The position numbers and the translations under genes are program-made. A stretch of 64,000 nucleotides of DNA from Hygrophila difformis (taxonomy: Eukaryota > Streptophyta > Magnoliopsida > Lamiales > Acanthaceae). Position 1 is the first letter of the stretch. Each line of letters starts with the position of its first letter. The notes beneath the pieces are model-generated. The model did not search any database. It was not told the origin of the DNA and was given only the letters and a program-made list of their open reading frames with translations. Shown in pieces: positions 20,601 to 31,969 of the stretch. Where the stretch lies: NCBI GenBank assembly GCA_030278955.1, contig JAOANR010000004.1:54067459-54131458 (forward strand), written 5' to 3'.

Positions 20601-23600
20601 GTACCATCGCTGAATTACTCTACCTGATCTCGCTGAAATATATTTGATAGCATCCCTTCATTATTTTTGATAGCATCACAAAATTGTTTTTGGTAGCATC
20701 GCTGAATTATTCTAGGTTGCGTCGCTGAATTATTCTTAGTATCATCGCTGAATTATGCTAGATACGGTCGGTGAAATATATTTGATAGCATCCCTTCATT
20801 ATTTTTGGTAGCATCACATAATTATTTTTGGTAGCATCGCTGAATCATTCTAGGTTGCATCGCTGAATTATTCTTGGTACCATCGCTGAATTATTCTTGG
20901 TACCATCGCTGAATTATGCTAGATACTGTCGCTGAATTCCTCTACTTGTGGTCCCTGAAATATATTTTATAGCATCACTTAATTGTTTTTGGTAAGATCG
21001 CTGAAATGATCTATTAATAAATTTGATACGTATCTTTGATCATAAAAAGATATTATTTGAAATATTAGATATGGATTACCAAATATTTGATATGATTTAC
21101 CAAATAATAAATATGATAACATACTAAATATAGAGTTACCAAATATTAGATATGATAACATGTCTAAAATACTTGTTGTATCGCTGAAATGCATTGTTTT
21201 TAAAATGAACTATTATTGTGTTATGACAATTATACCCTTTATCATTTACAACCCTTGGATTTTAAACGGACGCTTCAGATCGCTGCCTTGATGTGCTGCG
21301 GGATTTGTTGATTGCACCCTAACTGGACCCATCGTAATGATGTAGAAAGAAAAAAAAAAATTGTCAAGTGTGGTCTTGTTGGAATCGTCTAATCGTATAG
21401 TTTTAGAATATATATTTTATATAATTTTTATTTATACCCATTTTGAGATATTAATTGTTAAACATATATAGGGACTTTGTGCAGAAAGTACAATTGTCAT
21501 TATTGTGGGGTTTTTAATCATGCTTATGTTAATCTAATTTGCTTAAAAGGGAAAGTGGCCAACCTTATTAGGACACCCTAAAAAGTAATAGTGGCAACTT
21601 TTAATGGGATGGAGGGAGTAATTTTTTTTTAAAAAAAATAATACAGTAATAATTCTCTTACTACAAGAGAAGTTGTTACTATAATACTTCTATTTAATAG
21701 TAGTATTTATTAAGATAAAGCCCAACTGCCCAAGAGAGTTATATTAGAGAGCAAAAGACAAGAAGCCCGCCTCTAGTGGGCCTAATGGGCTGGATTTAGG
21801 GCCTTTATTTGTCCATTTTTGGGCTCAGAAGTGTAATGGCTATATCATGGGATGTTCAAAATTATTTCACACTAAATCGCTACATTTATACAAATTAAGA
21901 GGGTGTTTGGATGTGGGTTTTAAAAAGTGCTGTAGTGTTTAGAAAAATGAATAATCAGATAATTGTTGTAACAAAACATGCTGTAGAAAATTAAATGTTT
22001 GAATGAGCTTATGTTATTTCAAATCACAATAATCAGATAATCATTAAAAAATGTTTGGATTTGTGTTTTTCATTATCTCAAAAGGCAACAATATGGTAAA
22101 ATTTATTTTTGGCTAAACGCGATTTTCTTGCAGCACCAAAATGTAGCTGCAAGAAAATAGCGTTTTCATTCCATCAAAACGCAAATAATATATTATTGGA
22201 AGTTAGTAGACAAACAGGATTAACTGATTATTTGGGTTTTGGAAACGCAATAATCAGATAATCTGTCCCAAAATGCACAAACAAACACCCTCTAAAGTAA
22301 AAATAATTTCGGCGACCACGCTGCTTATTGTTTCCATATGTTACATATAATAACATATGAACCATTAAATGTAAGCATTTACACGTCAGTTACTAAACAG
22401 GATGGATCTGATTAATTAGTATTGGTCTAATTTATTTATTATTTTTTTATGCCTAGATTGTTGCACTTCGTTAGTTAAACTGTGCTTCTCAATTTTGATA
22501 TTCGTCACCTTGGGGGGTTGTACTTTACAGATGAAGACATGGAAAACATGGGAAAGTGAAACTCAGAGCGTAGAATACATGGCAGCAAATGGTACCTTAA
22601 ATAATACTAATGCCGAATAATTTCTATAGTTCTAATTATATACTCATATAATAACTGTTTTCTCAACTGAAATGAAAATGTTGTCGACCATTTTAGATCC
22701 TCAAAGATTTAGATTGGCGAGGCAAACGACGTTTGGGCGACGACATGTGAACAGTTGTGCAACAAATTCAACCCAATTATGGATTGTATGCAGTCTCTCT
22801 ATTTATTTATTTTTTATTCTTCTTATTTTTGTTATACTATATGAGTAAATTTTATTGCATGGCTTAATTAAGATTTGCGTTTATGTTTGAATCGCTGTGT
22901 AAATGATGTTGTATGAATATAATTTTTGTGCAGATATGTTTTTTCCGACAATTCTTCCACTCGGTCGCCAAAATCGACTATTTCACTCTGCGCCACGGGT
23001 TTATTTCAGTCAGTATATACACTTATATTTGTGGCTTACTGGCTTATATTTATACTTTGTTATGCTTCATTAAGTAGCTCAAATTTATTTGATGGTGCAA
23101 TTAATGCTTTTGATCGCTTGCATTTAGGCACATTTACCAGCGAATGGTTCCTTCAATTTTCAAAAGTATATACAACGATCTTTGGAAGACGACTTCAAAG
23201 CTGTTGTCGGCATAAGGTACTATATAGTGTCAGAGAAGACATTAATATTGTTTGATTTGCTTTAATATATGCTTTTATTACCACAAATTTGAAGTATAAA
23301 TGTGAATAAAGGGAGGAGAAATGAGGAAATCATTCTCAACTTCATATGAGATTGGAAAGTCAAAACTCAGAAGATTTGTCAATTTAAAACCTCAATCTCA
23401 CAAGAGTTTAACCTAATTTTTTTTCCTATATTGATTGTAACAATTATAGGCTTTTGTTACCTAACGTTATTAATTTTTGTTTGTTTGATTCCATGTACAG
23501 CCCTATAATGTGGCTTGTGGTTGTGCTATTCTTGCTAGTTGATGTACATGGTAAGACAATGGCATATTATTCATTTTATGTAATAATTTTTAATAGTAGT

Positions 23601-24614
23601 AACAATGCTAGGGAATTTATGGGATTTTGTTCCCCAAATTCCCTTTTAATAGTTTTCAAGATTTAAGGGTGTGATGTTTCATGTGATTTATGATAGGATG
23701 GAATGCCTACCTTTGGGTTTCATTTGTTCCACTAATTGTAAGTGTTCAAGATCATCATCCACTTATATTATATATATATATATATATTTCTTATATACAC
23801 TCTTCGATACATACATTAATTTTAAATATATATATGTATTTATGTTGTAGATAGTTTTGTTCATCGGAACGAAACTAGAAGTAGTAGTGGCAAGAATGGC
23901 AATGAAAATAACAGACGAGGGAGTTGTAATCAAAGGCGCCCCTTTAGTGCAGCCTAATGATGACTTCTTCTGGTTTGCTCGTCCTCAACTTGTCCTAACG
24001 CTCCTTCACTTCACCTTATTTATGGTAATACTTTAAAATATTCATGATGATAAATATTAAGCAACGGACCGGATACTATAAACACATACTCATAAAATTT
24101 TATGTTAAAATAGCTCCAATATATATATATGACTATTTGGCATCTAATTTCCGAATATGATGCTTCATGTGACAGAATGCATTTGAGACGTCCTTCGCTA
24201 TATGGGTTACGGTAAATAATTTATTAACCATCTACCCATTTAATTTTAATTGTTCCCTTATTCATTCGTCAAAATCTTATACTAACATAGAAGATAAAGC
24301 TGACCAATCGTTTATAACTGAAATGTTACAGTGGCAATTTGGGATCAAATCTTGTTATCACGACAATATAGAGATCATTATTATAAGGGTCGCATTGGCG
24401 TAAGTATCATCTTTAATTACACTATTTATTTCCATATACATACACAGAAAAATTCATAAATATAAATACCTAATCATGTCATGTGTGTATGTATTTCCAG
24501 GATTACAATTCAATTCATTTGCAGCTACATCACTCTTCCCCTCTATGCTCTGGTCACACAGGTTTTGTATAATTGTATCCACTTTCCCTTATTAATAAAC
24601 ACAAGTAGTACAGT

Positions 24615-24649
<35 letters not shown>

Positions 24650-24997
24650 AAAAAAAAGAAAGATGCTGATTTCAAAATTCTATTTATTTTCATGCAGATG
24701 GGATCCCAATACAAGAGTGCAATATTAGAAGACCATACGATCCACGCAATAAAACAATGGCACAAAAATGTGAAGCAAAAGAGGAAGATGGAGCCACCTA
24801 CACAATCTAGTACTACTCATGTTGGCGAAAATTCATCCATAACCCGAAGTAGCAGCAGCGTTTCGACTTCCCCAGACGAATCATCCCATCGACGAACACC
24901 CACATTCTCAGAGTTTGCATCGCATAGTCATACCGATCATCATATCACCCAAGAAATCGAAAATGATGATGATAATCATGTAAACCACTTAGCTTAA
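17621..24997 (+). CDS. MLO-family seven-transmembrane protein, 15 exons
   Basis: MLO proteins are plasma-membrane proteins with seven helices and a C-terminal calmodulin-binding site. Family members act in powdery mildew susceptibility, root thigmotropism and pollen-tube reception, and some have been reported as calcium channels. Inferred exons: 17621-17773, 17864-17921, 18089-18324, 18606-18722, 22531-22591, 22697-22785, 22934-23008, 23128-23216, 23501-23550, 23697-23737, 23851-24024, 24176-24211, 24332-24399, 24501-24561, 24698-24997. All have GT-AG borders and phases close to 535 aa. Family blocks include [82 protein letters not shown] and [17 protein letters not shown]. Trp457 in [14 protein letters not shown] marks the calmodulin site. 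No terminal (D/E)FSF motif is seen, which argues against the susceptibility clade V. The GFISAHL loop looks more like the pollen-type clade, at low certainty. Intron 4 (3.8 kb) is full of transposons. Confidence 0.93.
19415..19670. mobile_element. Small GGCCCTGTTTG-ended DNA element (hAT- or Tourist-like MITE)
   Basis: The left end GGCCCTGTTTGACAAA at 19415 is matched in inverted orientation by CCCAAACAGGGCC ending at 19670. The 256-bp interior is rich in AGCTAATT/AGCTTATT motifs in both orientations. Such ends occur in hAT and PIF/Harbinger MITEs. A clean target duplication was not seen, so the superfamily is open. It lies in MLO intron 4. Confidence 0.6.
19878..21339. mobile_element. Non-autonomous Mutator-like element with TCGCTGAAT array, nested
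   Basis: A 1444-bp element (19887-21330) flanked by ATCGTAATG at 19878-19886 and 21331-21339. Its outer 23 bases match in inverted orientation at about 18 positions, with core GTTAGGGTGC(A/G)ATCAA. The 15-mer CTTGATGTGCTGCGG is present at both ends in the same orientation (19919-19933 and 21287-21301). The interior has more than twenty TCGCTGAAT cores and two copies of a TTAGATATGATAACATACTA-containing block (about 20420-20540 and 21050-21160). No transposase is present. It is a larger relative of the element at 83-585. Confidence 0.82.
20130..21195. repeat. TCGCTGAATTATTCTTGGTA direct-repeat array
   Basis: The core TCGCTGAAT recurs every 23-26 bases for most of this span, joined by TATTCTTGGTACCA-like linkers. 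The array is cut into two parts by AT-rich ACCAAATATTAGATATG blocks that are themselves repeated. The same core fills the smaller MULE at 83-585. Confidence 0.8.
21896..22295. mobile_element. Tourist-type (PIF/Harbinger) MITE with TAA target duplication
   Basis: The ends GAGGGTGTTTG (21899) and CAAACACCCTC (to 22292) are inverted repeats and TAA occurs immediately outside both (21896-21898, 22293-22295). This is the hallmark of Tourist MITEs. The interior repeats the motif AATAATCAGATAAT. It is in MLO intron 4, about 240 bp before exon 5. Confidence 0.8.
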
Positions 24998-26695
24998 TTT
25001 CGTCAAATCTCATGTCTTGTACTATATTTGTGCCCCGTATAATTAAGTGATCATTAATTTTATACAGTATAATTTTAGTGGAAAAGTTCGCGACCCGTTA
25101 CATAAAAATGTCATGTTCATGTCTATTTACATAGCTCTTTTATGATATATTGGTAGCTTATTCAAAGTTTGGTTTGAATATAAATCGATGGATTTGGAAT
25201 CCAAGAAAGGCAAAAACTTACATGTAATAAACACGGTCGTGACACTCCTACCGACTCTAGTAACCCAACTAAAGTCTTTTTTTTTTTTCTGAATGGGTCG
25301 ATCATTAATGATGAAATGCACTTGCCGAGAAGGCTAGAAAAGAGCAGTACAAAAACCCAAAAGACAGAAAAGGATGTAACGAAAAAGAGTGTACACATCC
25401 ATCCCATTTGGTAGGATCGTGAGGGGAGTGATAGTGACAAACAAACATGATATGTTAGAATAAAGACTAAATGAGGGACAAAGACAGGACACTATGTTAG
25501 AATTAATTGGCCATTAAAGGACAAGGCCCACTAGGCCCAATAACAATTGGATAGCCCGACTGTGGCCCACCCTATACCAATTAATTTCACCTCATAGACA
25601 TGTTGGCCCATTGCTGAGTCGCTGCCAACCACTCACACATCAACTCTATCAAATTAAGACATTAGATCTTTATTACATCCAGACAAAAATTATTAAATTA
25701 AATATAATACAACTAAATATGCATCAGTGGTTTGTGGAAGTTGGGGAAAAAAAAAAGAAAAAAAAAGACAGGCAGACAGACAGGGAAAAAAAGAAAAAAA
25801 TAGTGGGTTGAGAAATCTGGAGGCTCTCTAATGGAGGTGGGGAGGGTGGTTTCATTCTTATTTTTTTCTTAAAAAAAAATATTATGAATATATAAAATAT
25901 AGAATATATATATATTATATTTGAGGAAATTATAAAGGCAGTATATAAAATCATGTAGATCCTTCTTATTACCAAACAGTATCTGAAAGAAAAATTGTAA
26001 CTCAATAATTATAGCATAAACAATAAATATAAGACAGATTCCAAATTCTGATTAATAGTTTTGTGTTATTTGCCTTAAAATAAAACTCGTAGGGTTGATG
26101 AGCAGAGCATAGACATGAATAATCCAATTACAGATAAGCATATTATTTTGTCCCTAAAACTGTTTAATTATGAGTTAACATAAGGGTACATGATTGAGTC
26201 ATTTGAAAGCAAATTGGAAATGAAAGAGACAGATAGCAACTTACCAAATGTCTAATTAATGGGCCTTGTTCATCTTTCTTTCCATTTCATATTTAATTTT
26301 TATATTGGTGTAGAAATTGTTGGAGGGACAACACAACACTTGACTAAATTGAAAAGAGGTGTTCCAAAGAACCATGTCTATGTCTATTAACACATATATC
26401 ACTTTCTCACTATTTGTTTTCATCATCTTTTTATTTATCCCCTCCCCCCACCTTTCTATTACCTTCTATTCTCCACTTATTTCTTTAAATAAACTTGGCC
26501 ATGTTGTTTATTAATTCATTAAATGATGATGTTACATATCCTTCAAAAAGAAAATGTTACATATAATTCAAATTGCCTTGTGCATGTTTCTTTTCTCTTT
26601 TAATTAGTTTTTAACATTGAAACCCTTTCTTTTTAATAGTAAGATCATGATTTATCAAGAGATCATATATACGCCCTTATGTCCCACATATAATA
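24998..26695. other. Region downstream of the MLO gene, no gene recognised
   Basis: It holds the presumed MLO 3' UTR just after the stop, then purine-rich and A-rich tracts (GGGAAAAAAAAGAAAAAAAAG near 25742) and a TATATATAT stretch near 25900. The short open frames on the minus strand are low complexity. Nothing else was recognised. Confidence 0.45.
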
Positions 26696-26697
26696 TA

Positions 26698-26949
26698 CTT
26701 CCTCGGTTTTTTTAATAACTTCAGACATTTCACGCAATCCAATACACATTTTTAATTGTTAATAATTCAAATTGTATATAATTAAACATTATAAAAATTT
26801 GATATTCTAAAACTACAGAATTATACGAATTTTAACAATATCTCACTTGACTATGTTTATCTTATATAATTATGAAACAAATTGAATCAAAGTAACAAAA
26901 TGAATAATACCAACTATGCAAAAGGTTAACCTAAAAAAAACGGAGGGAG
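26698..26949. mobile_element. TA-flanked CTCCCTCCGTT-type MITE (copy 1)
   Basis: The ends CTTCCTCGGTTTTTTTAA and the complement of AACGGAGGGAG are flanked by TA. The interior (CACGCAATCCAATACAC, then ACAATATCTCACTTGACTAT) is the complement of the copy at 27146-27405, so the two are in opposite orientation. Confidence 0.72.
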
Positions 26950-27145
26950 TATCTATTCTTTTCGTGAATGAAATTGTAATAGTACTATATCAGTAGATTA
27001 TTTAGGATGGGATATGGTGCACGTGCCTGTACATACAAGCATCTTTTATGTGATGTGTATGCTATATTGTGTGATTGATGAAATTGTGTGTTTTGTGTTA
27101 TGGGAGAAAATGTGGTGTAAGAAATATTTTTTGTGATGCCAGATA

Positions 27146-27405
27146 CTTCCTCCGTTCCTAATTAATTGACACAGATGGTGTTTTGTCACTGTTCATTGAG
27201 TAACTTTGATTCAACTTTTTCATACAATTATATAAGATAAAATATAGTCAATTGAGATCTTGTTGGATTCGTCTACTCGCATAGATTTAGAATATCAAAT
27301 TTTTATAATTTTTTCTGGTATGCAATTTGAGTTATTAAGGATTAAAAATGTCTATTGGATTATGTGAAATGTAGGTCCGTGGCAATTAAAAAGGAACGAA
27401 GGTAG
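27146..27405. mobile_element. TA-flanked CTCCCTCCGTT-type MITE (copy 2)
   Basis: It begins CTTCCTCCGTTCCTAATTAA and ends with the complement of CTACCTTCGTTCCTTTTTAA, with TA at both borders. The interior TTGAGATCTTGTTGGATTCG is the diagnostic block of this family in the window. Confidence 0.75.
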
Positions 27406-27957
27406 TATGATTTTTGTGATGTCTGCATATATATACTATACTGTAACCGAATTGGATTATTCATACTTTTGTCTTCACGTCTTTGAAATTTTATAAACTT
27501 TAAAAAAGAATAATAAAGAAAGGAATCAAATAAATTTTTTATGTAATGAACAAATTTAAAAAAATGCCAGATGTAATAATGTGCTATATATGTATAATTA
27601 GTAAAATGTAACACCTTTATTACATCTTTTGTAAAGCAAAAAGGTTATTCATCCAACAAAGAATTCTTTGAAAATCAGTAGCAGTACAAAAAGAGCTAGT
27701 GAACAAAGATACCAAAAAACGACAAACATAACATATGCTTCGTAGTGCCAAAAAGCTTTTTAGTAACACCTATTTTTATAATATAAATCATTTTATTTTC
27801 ATAATATTTAGAAATTTATTAAAACCACTTGATAATGAAATGAAATTTAGATTTTTTTTAAATACTACTAGTTTTTAGTTGTATGATTTGTTAAAAAAAA
27901 ATATCATTTTTTTAAAAAAATATTTACATGGGAAACAAACAACTACTTTGGCAAGTA

Positions 27958-28225
27958 TTCCATTCGTATTTTTATTCTTGCTATGGACCACCAAACGTGC
28001 AATTTAATACACATTTTAAATTATTAATAACTCAAGTTCGATATAAGTAAAAATTTTAAAAGTTCAATATTTAAAATCTACAAGACGAGACAAATCTAAC
28101 AAGATTTCACTTGGCTATAGTTTAACTTTTATAATTATGATAAAGTTTTAAGTGAAAGTATTAGTGTAAATAGTAACAAAACTTAAAATGGTGCAAAAAA
28201 AAAAAAAAAAAAAAACAGAGTGAGT
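27958..28225. mobile_element. TA-flanked MITE of the same family (copy 3, decayed)
   Basis: The ends TTCCATTCGTATTTTT and ACAGAGTGAG are weak but flanked by TA. The interior ACAAGATTTCACTTGGCTAT matches the family block in inverse orientation. A run of about 20 A near the right end is probably a later expansion. Confidence 0.6.
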
Positions 28226-28231
28226 ATTAAA

Positions 28232-28438
28232 TATAAATCACTAGTGGGGATGAGGACTTAGCGCAGGTGGTTAAGTCCCTCGACTTCCAACGAAATGTTG
28301 GAGGTTCCATTCCGAATTTCCCACCGGCCCACTATCCCTCCATTTTATTCCCCTCTGTAATTTGTGTGACATGGGCTCCCATTACCCCTTTTTCTAGCCT
28401 GTATAAGCTGTTCAGAAAAAAATATATAAATCACTAGT
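28232..28438 (+). mobile_element. tRNA-derived SINE with 15-bp target duplication
   Basis: A 177-bp element (28247-28423) flanked by ATATAAATCACTAGT at 28232-28246 and 28424-28438. The head has a perfect A box TAGCGCAGGTGG (28259-28270) and a B box GGTTCCATTCC (28303-28313, one change from consensus), so it can be transcribed by RNA polymerase III. The tail TCTAGCCTG followed by GCTGTT (28393-28412) resembles the 3' end of LINE element 2 and is followed by A-rich sequence. It codes for nothing. Confidence 0.85.
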
Positions 28439-28471
28439 AAATAACCACTCATATCGGACTTCTTACATACT

Positions 28472-29027
28472 CCTACAACCAAGGTTGTTAAGATCAGGAT
28501 CCTATATGAGATCGTTTTTCTCTTTGCAAGATCTGGATCGTAGAATCGAATCGGGATCTTAAGATCTTATGAAATTGCAATAATGGATAAACTCAATTAT
28601 GCATACTAACAAATAAAAGCATTATTTCATGTGTTTATGAATCTTGCAAGTTAATTAATACAATACAGTATAAAAACATCACAATTAAACATAAAATATT
28701 TCCACATACATACATATTATATTTTTTACACATCATATATAAGGAGTACAAGTTCTTAAGTTTAATTTTTTTTTTATAAAAAAGAATATTTTTTTATCAC
28801 AAATCATAAAATCTTACAAAAATTTTATGCATTTAAGAGGGTATGACCGTAAGATCGTAGAAGCGTTTAAGGGAGTATGGCCATAAGATCGTAACAATTT
28901 ACGATCAGGATCGGGATCGTATCTAGATCTTACTAATTTTAAGATTTTACAAGGATTGGGATCGTTTTAGAAATGTGTAATCGTAAAATTGTAAGATCCT
29001 CGGGATCTTAACAACTATGCCTATAAC
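28472..29027. mobile_element. hAT-like MITE rich in GGATCGGGATC motifs
   Basis: The ends CAAGGTTGTTAAGATC (from 28480) and the complement CATAGTTGTTAAGATC (to 29019) match at 14 of 16 positions. The 8-bp flanks CCTACAAC and CCTATAAC differ at one base, fitting a hAT target duplication. The 540-bp interior has inverted GATCGTA and AAGATC motifs near both ends and no transposase. Confidence 0.7.
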
Positions 29028-30617
29028 ATTTTTGTGTGCCTTGTGGTGGTTTTAGTTGCATGGGAGTCAATTAATTAAGTGGGACTTATCACTCTATCAG
29101 TTAGCATCATTTCATGACATCTGCAAATTTTATGAAAAAAAGTCATAGTATTATTTACTTTGCCAAATTTACAATGTACTACTAGTATTTTGTTACTCAA
29201 ACTGTGGCAGTCAAACTTACTAATCTTTTTGCGCAAATTAAATTCTATGAAATCTTAAGATGTGGTGTGGTCTGAACTCTGAAATTTGAGCAATCATACG
29301 ATGATGAATTTGAATTATTAGAATAGTTTGCCTTTCGTCTTTGTATTAATTTTTTTCTTCCGCAATTTTCACTTATTGAATAATTAATTAGATTTATTAG
29401 TATGAGTTCCGATTGTAAGTACCATTGTAGATATCAAACTTTAGAATGGCTTAATTAATTATTATAAGTTAAATAACACCAAAATCTAATCCACTTAGCT
29501 TTACTTTATGTAAAGTTGGCACCATATATATATGATTTTTAAATCCTGATCGAATTGCTAAAATATTTTACTGTAACTTTTAGTGTCGAAGTGATCATAT
29601 AAATTTAGAAAGCTTTCGAGTGGACATCTTTCATAAATTCATAATTAGACGTAACGTAAGAACGAAGACTGCCCGATCCTTTTATTACCCCTAACCAACA
29701 CTTCTTTTTTTTTTAAATAAAAAATGAAGTATTTGATTTCATTTTTTTAAGGTTGTATTCATTTGTCACAAATCTGTGACTCTATATCTTGCAAATTCTT
29801 TAATTTATTTTTAAATTTATTATTTAATATTAATTCATCATAATAATATTTTTCATAAGAAAATAACTTAATAATTCCATAACGTAAATATTTATTTTAC
29901 GAAATAGTTTTACAATTACATTTTAGTTTAAATTAACACAAAAAATAAAATAAAAAATAACATTCTCATAAATATATTTTATATAATAATTTTACCTATG
30001 TTAGTTATATACTACTTCATATTATTTCTTAAAAAATAATCCATGTATAGAAAAAGTGATGTATACCCAATAACAGTTAATTTGAGTATTTATATATAGG
30101 AAGGACTTTAGTTGTTTAAGGTTTTACCTTTAACTAGATTAGATTTAGTTATACTAGTTAATTTTTGGTGACACCACAATTATTCATTCCAACAAAATTT
30201 TTGTCTATATTTTGTATTGCAATTGTAACTACTATCCCTAATTTCAATATAACTTTTTTATTTTTGAGGACACCACTTAAAAATTCTTTTGGATCCGTCA
30301 CTGTTTGTGTATTGAGTTTATTCATACCTAAAATTAGTTATTAAGCCTCAAAAAGATCATTTCCACTAAAAAAAAGCAATTAACCTTAATGTAGCTATAA
30401 TTACTTATATAATTATAAAATAAGTTTAAAAAATAAGTATTTCAAATTAGATCGTAAATCGTAATTGGTGCTCCAAGGATTAATAGTATTTTTTTTTTCG
30501 CCATGTCAACTTGTGAATGGTTTGTTTGTGGGGTTGCAACGAACTCATGTGCATTGTCAATATTTGTCATTTTCACATATTAACTCTTCCGGCCCCACCC
30601 CCACGCTATGTACTTAT
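29028..30617. other. AT-rich intergenic sequence
   Basis: No coding frame, RNA gene or bounded repeat was recognised. The stretch 29820-30060 is almost pure A/T. Confidence 0.5.
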
Positions 30618-30619
30618 TA

Positions 30620-30874
30620 CTCCCTCCGTCCCGGACAAGATGTCTGGCTTGACTTTTTGGCACTGTTTTGACTTTGACTCAATATTATTCCAAGTATTTG
30701 TTTGAAAAAATAATCGAGTTGGATCTTGTTAGAATCGTATAATCATGTTGTTTTATAATATACTATATTTTACATAATTTTTTGTTGTATATATTTTGAG
30801 ATATTAACGATTGAAAAAGTGCATTGGATTGTGTGCAGAAATGAAACTAGACATCTTAAATGGGACAGAGGGAG
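30620..30874. mobile_element. TA-flanked CTCCCTCCGTCC-type MITE (copy 4)
   Basis: The ends CTCCCTCCGTCCCGGACAAG and the complement of GGGACAGAGGGAG are clean and flanked by TA. The interior contains GAGTTGGATCTTGTTAGAAT and ACAAGATGTCTGGCTTGAC. This is one of the better preserved copies. Confidence 0.78.
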
Positions 30875-30887
30875 TATTTAATAACTA

Positions 30888-31119
30888 ACACTTCTTTATT
30901 TCACACAATCCAATAAACATTAAACTAATAATAATTCATATTTTATATAAATAAAAATTATAAAAATTTGATACTCTTAAACTACGTGATTAAACGAATC
31001 TAACAAGATCTCACTTGATTATGTTTTATTTTATATAACTATGTTAAAAAATTTATCAAAGTTACTCAATGAATAGTTACTACTATACAAAATGAGCAAA
31101 TATATAAGAACGGAGTAAG
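30888..31119. mobile_element. MITE of the same family, left end degraded (copy 5)
   Basis: The right end CGGAGTAAG is followed by TA, and the interior CACACAATCCAATAAACATT and ACAAGATCTCACTTGATTAT is the family block in inverse orientation. It abuts copy 4. The left terminus (near CACTTCTTTATTTCACAC) is uncertain. Confidence 0.55.
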
Positions 31120-31389
31120 TATATACACTACTACTACTACTACTACTAATACTATATACACACCCATCAATCAAAATGTTGAGAGGTATAGTATCTTACC
31201 CTTTTCAGGACCATTTTTAATTTCTACCTATCTCATGTTTAACACCACTAGTTATCCTTTTGCTAAATACTATTAGTACGAATAATTAATTATGCTAATC
31301 GAGTTTCTTTGATGAATAAAAGCCCTTTATTTTATTAATAAAGTGTCCAAGATAAAACTACTAAGATAGATAGGGCCTGGGATATACTA

Positions 31390-31651
31390 ACTCCGTTTCC
31401 GTGAAAGTGAAACGTTTGGTTTTTCGACACTATTTATTACTTCATTCAACTTTTATTCAAGTTTATATAATAGTTATAGAAAAAAAAATATAGTCAAGTG
31501 AGATCATGTTAGAATCGTCTCCTCTTGTAGTTTTAGAATATTAAATTTTTATAATTTTTAATTATACACAACGTAAGTTATTCATCGTTAAAAATGTACA
31601 TTGGATTGCGTGCGCAGGGTAAATGTTCCAGATTCATGAAAAGAGATGAAG
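31390..31651. mobile_element. TA-flanked MITE of the same family (copy 6)
   Basis: It begins ACTCCGTTTCCGTGAAAG and ends GAGATGAAG before TA. The interior GTGAGATCATGTTAGAATCG is the family block. The ends have diverged. Confidence 0.6.
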
Positions 31652-31922
31652 TATAATCCTTCACTAAAATCTACTACGATGGAAATAAAAATTACTTCGT
31701 ATACTACTCCATGTACGTATGATCATAATAAGTTTAAAAGGAAGTATAATCCAAAGCGCTACGTCAGCCGAATCCCGGAAGTCACACTCAATAAAACTTC
31801 CACAGTTGTTGAATCAGATGAGTCGATATATATTTAGTAGTTGTAAGGTGGGTGTTAGTTAATCCAACACGATATTCATTTACATATTCTGGCAACTATA
31901 TATAAATATCCATTTTAACTCT

Positions 31923-31969
<47 letters not shown>

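Larger units (their letters stand above)
19707..21620. mobile_element. TA-flanked CTCCCTCCGTCC-type MITE, split by a MULE insertion
   Basis: The left end CTCCCTATGTCCCATTAAAA (from 19709) and the right end, whose complement reads CTCCCTCCATCCCATTAAAA (to 21618), form terminal inverted repeats with the target dinucleotide TA on both sides, as in Stowaway/mariner-type MITEs. Taking out the Mutator-like element at 19887-21330 and one 9-bp duplication leaves a host MITE of about 457 bp. It lies in MLO intron 4. Confidence 0.75.

Noticed and set aside
28247..28423. Functional tRNA gene
   Set aside because: The A and B boxes are present but the sequence does not close into a cloverleaf with an acceptor stem, and target duplications plus an A tail show a SINE.
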